A stretch of 64,000 bases of DNA from Escarpia spicata. Taxonomy: Eukaryota > Annelida > Polychaeta > Sabellida > Siboglinidae. Position numbers and translations under genes: made by a program. Under the pieces are notes generated by a model that saw nothing but the letters and a program-made list of their open reading frames with translations, had not been told where the DNA came from and ran no database searches. This document shows positions 25,801-37,800 of this stretch, one piece after another. The DNA lies in NCBI GenBank assembly GCA_963995525.1, contig OZ023205.1, positions 61,173,404 to 61,237,403 of the forward strand, read 5' to 3'. Position 1 is the stretch's first letter, and each line of letters begins with the position of its first letter.

Positions 25801-28800
25801 AACAGACAAGACAAGGGAAACATCAAAGTAAAAGTAAAGCTAAGTTTTTATACAGTACAGTATCTGGTATCCTTATGACTACACACTTTACTCCCTGCAG
25901 ACTTGTTTAATCGAACACCATCTCGACTTCTCTGGGAAACAGTCAGCCAAGCCTGGCTGGAAGTAATGTGTGAAGACTCATACACAAATATCCATCACTG
26001 TCTTTATCCAGGTACTCATTAAGGGTAGGCACTACCCAAAAACGGCCATAGGCCACATCTCTATTAATACTGAACGTATCTTACCAAAATTTGGAGTACT
26101 GATTAGTTAAATGAATAGTATTTGATATGTGGAATATGGGTTCAGTTGCTTGTGTATTACCATGGCAATGAACGTTTCTAGTGTGACAGTGGGGCATGCA
26201 TCCTTGAAAATTATTCTGAGCCTACAACTGTATGTGTGATCGTGTAGTTGTCAAGAATCATCAACGAGAATACTCCTTTGTGCAATAAGGTGGTTTTGGG
26301 CAAGGAAATCTGACTGCAATGACTTTTGTGAGATGAGATTTTAGATTTGAGCATTTTTCAAAGCGTCTTGAAAAATGCTTGAAAAATGCTAATACCTGAA
26401 CAACAGTCACTGAAGTCAGACATCCTTGTCCAAAACCACCTGATTGCACAAAGGAGTATTCTAGCTGATGATTCTTGACAGTTGCATCATCACACGTACA
26501 GTTGTTAGCTCAGAATAATTTTCAAGGATGTGAAAATCAGTCTCACTAGAAACATTCATTGCCATGATAATACACAAGCAAATGGGCCCATATTTCAAAC
26601 ATCATATACCATTAATTTATCTAACTAGTAGTCTAGTTTTTTTTAAAAGATATGTTCAGTATTAATAGAGTTATAGCATATTGATTATATGGCCATTTTC
26701 GGGTAGTGGCTACCCTTAAGCTGATTGAACTGGAGCAACGTAGAGTAAACAAACTTGCCCCAGGTTTGAAACAGCAGCACAGGATTTGAACCCGAGTCCT
26801 CTCGATTGAGAGGCCGATGCTCTAGCACCACTGAATTCTACATAGAATTGCAGTGGCAGCTCAAACAAACGATGTCTGGTCCTCATTTATTGATGTATTA
26901 ATAATAAAGTAACTTCTTTTGCACCTATATCCTTGGAAACCAAACTCAGAGGCACATAAAAACAAAAGTTCTCAATAGTAATATTACTAGAATAAATTTA
27001 TAGAAGGTATACCATCTACCAAATTGTGATTAATAAGCTTGAAACGGCGTTTGTGATTTGAATGCTGCCTCCGCAAACTGTTCAATTTGTAAACAGCCGG
27101 TACTGGCACTTACTGCTTATCTGGACCTATTGTTTTGAAGCTGACTCATTCCCACGCTCCTGACCAAATTGGGAATAAGTACTGCTAATAATGACTCAAC
27201 AGAACAGACAGCATCCCTTCAATATCATCTTGCCAAGTTCTATATATGACACTCACAACCACTGAACACACGCTTTGACTGACCTGTGTGAGTTTGTCAG
27301 GAGACAGAAGCACGTTGTCAGCGACAGCGCACACCCAATCTCTCTCCTTCACGTCAATGCAGTGACCTCCGTAGATGACCTGGGCCATCTCTGGCACGCC
27401 CTGCGACATGACATGGAGGGTGTGTGTCACACAGCAAAAGACCACATCAACAGTAAAGTAATGGTTACTGCCGATGACAGCGATGTGATTAAAATGACTT
27501 GATGAGAGCGAGTCAGTGACGTGCTGAGAGTGATGTGCTGAGAGAGATGTGCTGAGAGTGACGTGCTGAGAGTGACGTGCTGAGAGTGACGTTCTGAGAG
27601 TGACGTGATTACAGATAAGTGGCAGCAACATAATGAAAATTACATTTTGACAGCAACATGACAAGTTATATGATGACAGTGACATGTTGACAGTAAGCTG
27701 TTGACAGCGACATGTTGACAACTTGACAGGGCGATGGATGTGATATGTTGACAGTGGCATTATAGACATATTGACAGTATTATTATCAAACTGACATACC
27801 CGGTAATAAAATAATATGTTGACACCATCATGAATGTGTGACACACTGCAATTGTGCTATGTAGTATCATGACGCTATGCCTATTACGTTCTATCATGAT
27901 TGTCGTTTTATTAACCAATGACGTTCCTCCTTGTATTCGTCCCGTAATAAAAGATGTCGAATTCATACAAAGCGTGCCTGTGACATGGTGTCAGAAATAT
28001 AAACAACTACGCCTACTCAAGTAAGTTGTACTTTTGCGCACAAATGCCGCACTAGTCTATAACTATGGAATCGCTACGAAGGCCCGATACTATGCGTTTT
28101 GACGCGGCCAATCTAGCGGTAACTTGGCAAAGATGGAAAGCAAATTTCAATGTGTACCGACAAGCTGCGGAACTGAGCGATAAAGCAGCCGTTACGCAAG
28201 TCGCAATTCTACTGCACAGCATGGGGTTCGACGCGGTTGAAATTAATGAAACGTTCACGTATGGTACAGATGAAGACAAAACTGACATTGAAGTTGTGTT
28301 ACGAAAATTTGACGACTATTGCATTCCACGCGAGAATAGCGTCTACGAGCGATACAAATTCTGGAGCAGAGACCAGAAAGAGGGCGAGAGCATTGATCAG
28401 TGGGTCACTGATTTGCGCACTCGTGCGTCGACTTGCAATTTTGGAGATCAACAGGAGCTGTTGCTTAGAGACAAAATGGTGTTCGGCGTGCGTGACGAAC
28501 GCATAAAAGAACGATTACTCAGGGAAACTGACCTAACTCTTGGTAAGGCACTGTCCATATGCAGAGCTTCCGAAGTTAGCAAGGCACAGTTACAAACGAT
28601 GTCAACGAGTGGCAACCCTGAAACAAGTACTGAAGTTCACGTCATCAAACGCCGACAAGCTGACAAATATAAAGCTAAAGAGAGCACCAAACTGATACGC
28701 GATTGCAAGTACTGTGGGCGAACGCACGAAGCAAAGAAATGTCCCGCGTTTGGAAAAGTCTGCAGTCAATGCCAGCGACGCAACCATTTCGCAGCGGTTT

Positions 28801-31800
28801 GCAAGTCAAAAGTGGTGCGAGCAATAGACTGCGATGTTCGTGACGTCGAAAACGAACTGTTCATTGGTTCGTTGTTCATTGGTGACATTCCAGACAAGTG
28901 GCAGGCAGACGTATCATTTAATGATACACCCATTCGTTTCAAGCTTGACACCGGTGCTCAGGTAAACGTGCTGCCATATCAAGTGTACTCAAAGTTTGCG
29001 AGCAGCGTGCCAATGAAACCGACAAGCTGTGTTCTAACGGCATTTGGAAACTCCAAGGTACTGCCTATGGGTACAGTCGTGCTAACCCACACGAGCGGTG
29101 ATGAACGACATGCGGTTTCATTCTACATCGTCGACGATATCAAGTCAGCAATACTTGGACACGACGCATGCGAACGCTTGAAGCTGGTGTCCCGCCACAA
29201 CATCGATGAAGTGAAAACGAATGAGAAGGGCAAGCTCACCAAAGAAGATCTGCTAAGCGAATACCCAGCAGTGTTCAACGGCACAGGCATGTTTGCCAAA
29301 AAATATCACATCGAGACATCGAGTGAAGTCAGGCCATGCATCCAGCCGCAACGCAGAATCCCATACACACGTCACGATAAACTGAAACAGACACTTGATG
29401 ACTTGAAGCAGAGAGAAATTGTCGATGACGTCGATTGTCCTACGGATTGGGTCAGCAACCTCGTTATAACGGAGACAAAAAAACGGGTCGATGCGTGTGT
29501 GCTTAGATCCGAAGCCTCTCAATACAGCCATCAAGAGAGAGCATTATGAAATGCCAACAGTCGCTGACGTCCAGGCCAAACTGGCTGGGAAGAAGATATT
29601 CACTGTGCTTGACCTCAAGGATGGGTTTTGGCAAGTGCGTTTGAGTGACGAATCATCATATCTCACAGCGTTCAACACACCGTGGGGTAGAATGCGCTTC
29701 CTAAGAATGCCGTTTGGCATGTGCTCAGCCAGCGAAGTCATGCAGAAGCGGAACATGGACACGTTTGGTGACATCCACAATGTGCATATTATCGGCGATG
29801 ACATGATTATCGCAGCTGTCGACAACGAAGAGCACGACGCGATCATCCGACTGGTAATGGAACGTGCGCAGGCAAGTCACGTGACATTCAACAAATCGAA
29901 GATACAATACAAGGTAAACCAGGTGAAGTACATGGGTCACATCCAGACGCCAGATGGTTTCAAACCCGACATCGACAAAGTGAAAGCCATATTTGAGATG
30001 CCTCGACCTGAAGACAAGACTTCACTGAGACGGTTTCTTGGAATGGTGAAATTCCTGTCGCAATTCATCCGGAACGAGTCTGACATTACAGCGCCACTCC
30101 GATTGTTATTGGCAACGGACGTTGAGTGGGCGTGGCATCCGGAACATGACGCAGCCATCGAGAGACTCAAAACAATATTGACCAGTGAACCAGTGCTGCG
30201 ATATTATGATGTCACGAAGCCCGTCAAAATACAGAGTGACGCATCGCAACGAGGCCTTGGCGCTGCATTGATCCAAGAGCGGCAGCCAGTGGCATACTCA
30301 TCACGGGCAATGACATCCGCTGAGTGCAACTATGCTCAGATTGAGAAAGAACTTTTGAGTATAATCTACGCGTGCGAAAAATATCACCAATACATCTACG
30401 GAAAGGTGGTGGAGGTCGAGACAGATCATCGACCGCTGGAAGCAATTCTGAAGAAGCCGATCGCACGGGCATCACCTCGCATCCAGCGTATGATGATACG
30501 CCTGCAACGATACGAAATCAATGTGAAGTACGTGCCGGGTCGTCTCATGTACCTCGCTGACACGCTGTCGCGAGCGTACAATCCTAAACAGGAAGAAACG
30601 AATGATCTACATGCCGAAATGGAAGTCATGGTGCATACACTGGTGGAAAACATCCCGATGAGTGCTGTACGAAGAGAGCAGATACAGACAGCGACCGCAG
30701 CCGATGAGACGATGTCGATCCTGAGACAACAGATCAGGCATGGTTGGCCTGAGTATAGACGAGATGCGCCGATCGTCATCCAACAGTACTGGCACCAGCG
30801 AGACGAGCTGCACGAGGCTGAAGGCATCATGTTCTTAGCCGACAAGATAGTGGTGCCAGCCTCTCTGAGACAACAAATGTTGAAAGTCATCCACGAAAGT
30901 CATCTCGGTGCTGAGAAGTGAAGGCCAGAGCGCGCATGTGCTTGTATTGGCCGGGCATGAGCACCGACATAGAGGAAGTCGTGTCGAAGTGCCAAGCGTG
31001 TCTGAGGTACAGACCAAGGCAACAGCGTGAGCCGCTGAAGCCTCATCCCATCCCCAGTCTACCATGGGAGAAAGTTGGTATGGACGTCATGACATACAAC
31101 AACCATGACTACTTAGTGATTGTGGATTATTATTCCAAGTACCCTGAACTATGCAAGCTCGACAGTAAGACGGCCAGCAGTTTGGTTGTGCACTGCAAGT
31201 CGGTGTTCGCGAGGCACGGCATACCTCACGAAATCATCAGTGACAACATGCCATTTAACAGTGCCACCTTCAAGGCGTTCCTGTCCGAGTGGGGAGTTGA
31301 AGGAACAACATCCAGTCCGCGGTACCCACAGTCAAACGGTGAGAGCGAGCGTTTCGTTCAAACACTGAAGCGCATGTTGCAGAAGGCGCATTTCGATCAC
31401 CGTGACCCATACATTGCGCTCTTAGAGTATCGAAACACGCCAGTGTCTGGCATGACGTTATTGCCAGCTAAGATGTTGATGAGCCGTACGTTGAGGACGA
31501 AGTTACCTGATTCGAAGTCGGCGTTGCGTCCACAGGTAGTCAGCGCAACTTCTCAACTACTACAACGCCAGGCGACGTACGCCAACCACTATGACCGTGG
31601 CGTGCGTATGCTACCTCCACTGCGTAAAGGCGATGCCGTACGCATTCGCTCCGGTGCAACATGGGAGCGAGCCGTCGTGAGCCGAGTCGAGAATACTCCT
31701 CGCTCATATACGGTGACAAACGAAAACGCGCAGGCATACCGACGAAACCGGCGCGACCTCCTGAAGACGAAGGAGAAGCCGCCGCTCCCGACACCGCCGA

Positions 31801-34800
31801 CCGCGATCGACGAGCCGGAGGCACAAGGAAGGCCTCATCATCAGGCTGTCCCCGAAGCCGTGGCTCCTTTGCGACGTAGCAACCGCAGCGGTTTGCCCAG
31901 GGTGGTTGAGTGATTACGTCGGCTGAATATGCCAGACCAGCTGAGGACAGTCTACTCCAATGAGGCTGGTCACCTGTTTTTTGCGTTGTTAGTGTTTTTT
32001 AGCAGTTAGTATTCGTGACTCTATATAACCATATCAATTACTTCGAGGAAAGGGAGATGTGACACACTGCAATTGTGCTATGTAGTATCATGACGCTATG
32101 CCTATTACGTTCTATCATGATTGTCGTTTTATTAACCAATGACGTTCCTCCTTGTATTCGTCCCGTAATAAAAGATGTCGAATTCATACAAAGCGTGCTT
32201 GTGACAGAATGTGACATGTCTATGTTGTCAAGATGAAAGTGAAATGTTCACACTAACATGCCTGATGACCATCTCACTTGGTGAAACACACAGGTTTGCA
32301 TATTCTTCAATGATATTGTGATATTATACCTGCCAACTTTTTTGTTGAAATCTGGGAGATTAATCAGCGGTTCAGCACACTTCCTGCGTCGCGCTGTCTT
32401 GTTGTGCTGTCTCGGATCTTGACATCAGAAGACTAAGGATGTGATGGGGCTGCTGTTGGAGACTTTTTGCCGAAAAATCATTGGTTGACACAGACTCCCA
32501 GATTTCACAGGAGAGTTGGCAGGTATATGACATAGATAAAGTGACAACCTGTCATCACGTACCTTATGTTGTTGACACAGATTGACAATGTCGTTGAGCT
32601 GCTGCAAGAGGACACTTTGTGTGGACATTGTCCAGTGGGTACTGCAGTGGACAGTGGTTTGTCTGAGCTGGCAGTGCTGGGCCAGTGTGGCGTGGAAGAC
32701 GGTCAGTGGCACGAGACTGTCAGACTGACCATACAGCTGAAAAAAGCGGAACCACTCAACACTGATCACTGAGAATATCTGTGTTAGGTTTCAACAGGTG
32801 GCAGCACCTGATGTATAACTGACCAGGTGGGGATAGATCACAATTCTATTTCTGGGTTCAAACAAATAAATTGGCCTTATAAGGATATTTACCATCCTGA
32901 ACAGTTTTAAACAAGTTTTTTGTAGCACATAATATGCTGATCAACGGTTTTAATATATTTCTACCTTCCCATTGGCAGCATATGCTTGTGTTAGTGATGG
33001 TCTGCCTTTTTGTGGATGTAAACAGAATCCAGTGTGTTTGGGCGAAATCTTCCAATGTTAATTTTCTCAAAATATTGTAAGCATCCAAACTTCATTTTAT
33101 GAAGATTGAAAGCTTTATGCTGAGGTATTTAGGTACTCACCTTGTTAATCCCTTTGAGGGACAAGTTACGACTACTAAAGAATTTGTGGGTGTGGTCATG
33201 TGTGCGCTGAAGCGTGTCCTTGAAGTTATGGGTCATTTCACAGCTGACCTTCATGCTATATTGAGTGAGAATGCCTGGAGAAAAGCAAGGTTGAGAATGA
33301 GTGTATGTGTATATATGCATGCACACATCGCATGCATATACTTAATAATATCAGCTGATCAAAAGCCTTTGTGACAATTAATACAACTCTCCATCTCCCT
33401 TTACTTGTCTTCAGCCTGTCTTTCCTTCTCCCTCCCCCTCCCTCAATCTCTCCCCCCTCCCTCCCTCCCTCCCCTCCTCCCCCCTCCCTCCCTTCCTCCC
33501 TCCCTTTCCCTGGCATGATCCACCCTCCCCATTCCCCTGTGCCCCTTATGTCACTGCACCACTTCACAATACACTAGATGGCAGCACCTAACATTGCATA
33601 TAAAACAACCAATCACAAGTACCATATAGTTCCCAACAGATGCGCAGTGCATGACCAATTTGCCAATTCATCTACCTGTTCCCACAATCATCTAAAGGTA
33701 CACTTACTTATTATATTGCACAATATATTTTGTCATCAGACTTATTCATTCCAACATCACACCAATTTGACTTCCCTGGGAAGCATTCAGCATTGCTGCA
33801 AATTCTGTGCAAAGACTGCTCATTCATTTATATAGCTCACAGAGTACTGAGGCAATGTAGTGTGAACAAAACTGCCCAATCTATGAAACAGCAGCAACAG
33901 TTCTAAACCGGGTTCTCTTGATTGACAATCTCACATTGTAACCAATAGAATCAATCCACCCACCCATCTCCACCCCCTCCCCACTCAGTTAACAAGGTAA
34001 GGTAGATGTTCATGACCAGCGTTGATGGAAATCAAACGTGAAGAAGTGTAACTGTAATGTAAATGAGTGTATACACATTGTAATTCTGATTTTGTGTAAA
34101 TTTCAAAAACAGCATGCTGACTAGAAAAACTTCACAAATTATAACAATGCGTCACGTCATTGTCTATTTGTGGTGTCATTATGATTAATATAAGTAGCCG
34201 GTATATCTAGGGCCAGGCTATAGACTACACACTAGATCAAAGACAAACACAAAGTCATGCCGGGGGACAGCAAAACCATTATGTACGGTTCGTTACGCTA
34301 GTCATCGACATCATCTAGTCTACTCAACTCTAGTACATAAGCCTATCCCAGTATTATACGCTGTAGATGATAGACTAAACTCGATGAATACACTAACTTA
34401 GTCTTAGTAGTTAGTTGGCCTAACACTACAAGTACAACACCCACTACTCTGTCACTAGTACTAGTCTAACGACGTAGTCAGTACCTGCAATTATCCCGGC
34501 CACCAGTGAGTGACCATGTGAAATAGGAAAATAAATTTGGTGTATCTGGTGTAAAGCCGACCCCCTTCTTTAAACCTGACAATACGGGCCATGTCTGCAT
34601 GCATGCTGTTATAAACGTTTGCAGCACACGTTTCTTCTTGGCTGGTAGTTGTGCCGTTTCGATCCCCGCCATCATTTCGTGCCGCGTGAGTTGTGGCTTC
34701 GTTTTGTTTGAGCGCCATGAGCGCGGAAATGCGAATCTGTCATAACGCTGTTTCCTATTGGTCAGATTACGACCAGAAGCAGCGAATGAAAAACCATGTC

Positions 34801-37800
34801 ACAACAAGCAGCATATATAAGCTGCCACCTGTTGAATAAAGTTGAAGCTAAATTTGAGGTGCACGGAAGTGATTGACGATCAATGTGACAACGAAAGAAT
34901 CCGTAATATTTTCGCCGTAATTTGAGGTGTATTTCCGGAATGATTCCGGACAATCCGGAATGGTAGGCAGGTCTGCCTCTCCATCCCTTCATCCACTAAC
35001 CAACCCCTCTCCACCCCCTCCCCCACCCACCAGGGATGAAGCGGCCAGTGTCCGTGCGAGTGGTCAGCCACAGGCGGAAGTCTTTGTGAATGGCGTCACT
35101 CTGCCTTTCCCTTGACCGCTCGGAGATTGTTGACCCATCATGACTGACCGAGCTCCTGTCACTGCTGTCATCCCCATGGCTTGACCGCTGTCCACTGCCA
35201 CTCAACACAATCGCCTGCAATGCACAATGATGCTACCTGAATCGGTTGATCATCACAAGTATGTAAAACAACATAGCTAACAAGCACTCCATATGCTGCA
35301 CACGCACGCACGCACACACGCACGCACGCACACACGCACGCACTCACTCGATCTTACAAACACATATGTAAAATGGCACATGATAGAACAAAGATGGAGG
35401 ATTAAGAGTGAAACTGGAAACATTTAAAAATAAAAGTAGTTGGGAAGAGACAGAGATAGACACGACGTGTAGAGAGAATGAGGGAGGAGACAGTGAAAGA
35501 CACAACGTGTAGAGAGAATGAGGGAGGAGACAGAGATAGACACAACGTGAAGAGAGAATGAGAGAGAAGACAGAGGTAGACACGACATGAAGAGAGAATG
35601 AGGGAGCAGACAGTGATAGACACGACATGTAGAAAGAATAAGAGATGAGACAGAGATAGACACGACGTGAAGAGAGAATGAGGGAGCAGACAGTGATAGA
35701 CACGACGTGTAGAGAGAATGAGACAGAGATAGACACGACGTGAAGAGAGAATGAGGGAGCAGACAGTGATAGACACGACGTGTAGAGAGAATGAGGGATG
35801 AGACAGAAATAGACACGACGTGAAAAGAGAATGAGGGAGCAGACAGTGATAGACAGGAAATGTCAAGAGAATGAGGGAGGAGATAGACAAAGAGAGCACG
35901 GGAACAGTAAAGGGTGGTAGAAGGAGACGAGGAAAATCTAAATTAAGAAGGAGAGACAGTGTCAAGTGATCTCAATGGAACAGTGATTAAGTCAAGAGTG
36001 GGAAAATACTTAAGAAGATCAGGATAATTGGAGAAGTATCGTTTAAAGTAAACTGACTTTATTTTTCCATGACGTTTCGACTATCAGCAATCTTCGACTG
36101 CTGATACCAGTCAAAACATCAAGGACAAAAATTAAGGTAAACTGACTGTGAAATCGGTAAAAATATTACTCATTTTAACCATCCAGTTTGATGAACCTCT
36201 TCACTCATATTGATGAGAGGGTGAAACAGACCGAGTAATGCTGTCCCCACCCTGTACGGGACCAGGGGGAAAGAAGGAGAAATCCCACCTTAAACATCTG
36301 CAGGATCTGGGGTTCCCACTCATGTGCCAGATGCATGTTCTGCAGAATCAACCAGTTGCCTTTCTGCATGCAATCTGTCAGTGCACGCTGCACCTCTGCT
36401 GACTGTGTGCACACGCCACATGTCACGATACGCACGCCCTTCTCCTTGCCCATCTCTGCAGCCAGGTCCTGCACCTCATACACGGGGTCAAGCAACACTT
36501 GACCTGTGGGGCAACCAATCGAATTCAACCAATTATTGTCTTGAAGATATATATGTTTTAATATAAACCTCATAAGTAAATAGTTGTGGATGAAATTGCT
36601 TGTGAAGATAATACAATTTAAACTAACAAATTATTCAATAGAAAACTAAAACATTACATTTGAAAAAAATATTCATATTGGTTTGTATTTTCACCATGAT
36701 GAGAATTGCTTATATGAATTAGGCTAATTATGGATAACATTCTCAGTACATCAGAAATAAATTACATAACTAAAGTAATTGCCAAAAAAGTGCAAAAATG
36801 TATTAATATAATTAGAGGTTATTAGCAATAACAGAATTAATCAATAAGGTAATGTTTATATGGCTGTTTTATTGGTTGCAACTTGAACAATTTATGTGGT
36901 GAAGTATTACACTAGACACACCTTTGGCGCTGTTACGCTGTGAGTCGCTGTGCACACTGTTTGGGTGCATGAATATGACAGGAACGGACTTATCACACTG
37001 CTTGTAGATATGTTGTATATTGAAGGTGTGAGCAGGATGTATCACTCCGCCAAGTTCATGTAGTACGAGCGCTTCACTTACTTCCCAGAGCTGAGACAGA
37101 GAACACAGAGACAATCTGAAACTTTATAGGTATGTATCTCAGTAGGTGGCACTGCAGCATCACCCCAAAATCAACCAATGAATACACAGGACAGAAGGAA
37201 ACTCGTGCAATCCTACCTCCATTACTCAATATGTGGAAGAGTTCTCAAGCAAAATGTAGAATTGATAAATGCACATCTCTGTATAAGAGGTCGTAGCAAA
37301 CTTTCTGTAGTTGTGTAAAGATATATAGAATAAATCCTTTTGACAAAATTTCATTCATTGTTCAATGAGGGAGTGGTTTTATTATTACTTAATTTATTAA
37401 ACAAGCACCAGGTACCTCCTCTGTGACAACAGTCATCCAATCCAATTTAAAGAGCGACATTTGACTGGATTAGGAATGACATAGACTGGTTTACCAATGC
37501 AAAATAGTATACTTATACATACAAAAACCAGAAAGAGAGATTACAACCAAAAATATGGCGCCACATGTTTGGTAAAGACTAAATACCTTCTGAGGTTGGC
37601 AGATCTTCCAGAGCAGACATTTCTGGAAGGCGGTGAGATTGTGAAGTGTCAGTCCTGGGGGGTCCATCATGAGTGACACGGCACACTGGAGTGACACGAG
37701 GACACAGGTTAATACTGACACTAACTGTATCTTTACGCATATCAGACAAATTTGAAGAGAACTCTCAAAAATCTTTGATCAAATGATCATATTTAAAAGC

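Larger units (their letters stand above)
27837..32206 (+). mobile_element. Ty3/gypsy LTR retrotransposon, near-complete, frames broken
   Basis: This 4,370-bp element has LTRs of 149 bp at both ends, beginning TGTGAC and ending GTGACA. A 5-bp duplication GAATG (27832-27836, 32207-32211) marks the target site. Gag-like, protease, RT, RNase H and integrase regions are all present in order on the + strand, antisense to the dynein gene, whose intron 18-19 it occupies. One base differs between the LTRs, so insertion was recent. The reading frame is broken near 29490 (an A-run) and near 30915, which may be real or sequence error. No env-like ORF. Confidence 0.95.

Noticed and set aside
26770..26850. 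Possible tRNA gene on the - strand
   Set aside because: The tRNA-like head belongs to a SINE with other copies in the window; the stems are imperfect.
32261..32295. Hammerhead-ribozyme-like core CTGATGA ... TGAAAC
   Set aside because: The base pair closing stem II is C-U, an extra base precedes GAAA, and no matching outer stems or cleavage site were found.
32755..32768. Longer form of dynein exon 18 starting at 32768
   Set aside because: It would need phase 1, but exon 17 ends in phase 0; the TGG start at 32754 keeps the frame.
34478..34718. Two overlapping - ORFs in dynein intron 16-17
   Set aside because: No family resemblance, and exons 16 and 17 join in phase without them.
35344..35965. 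Ser/Leu-rich - strand ORFs of up to 187 codons
   Set aside because: They are the translation of a 40-bp minisatellite in all three frames and sit in an intron.
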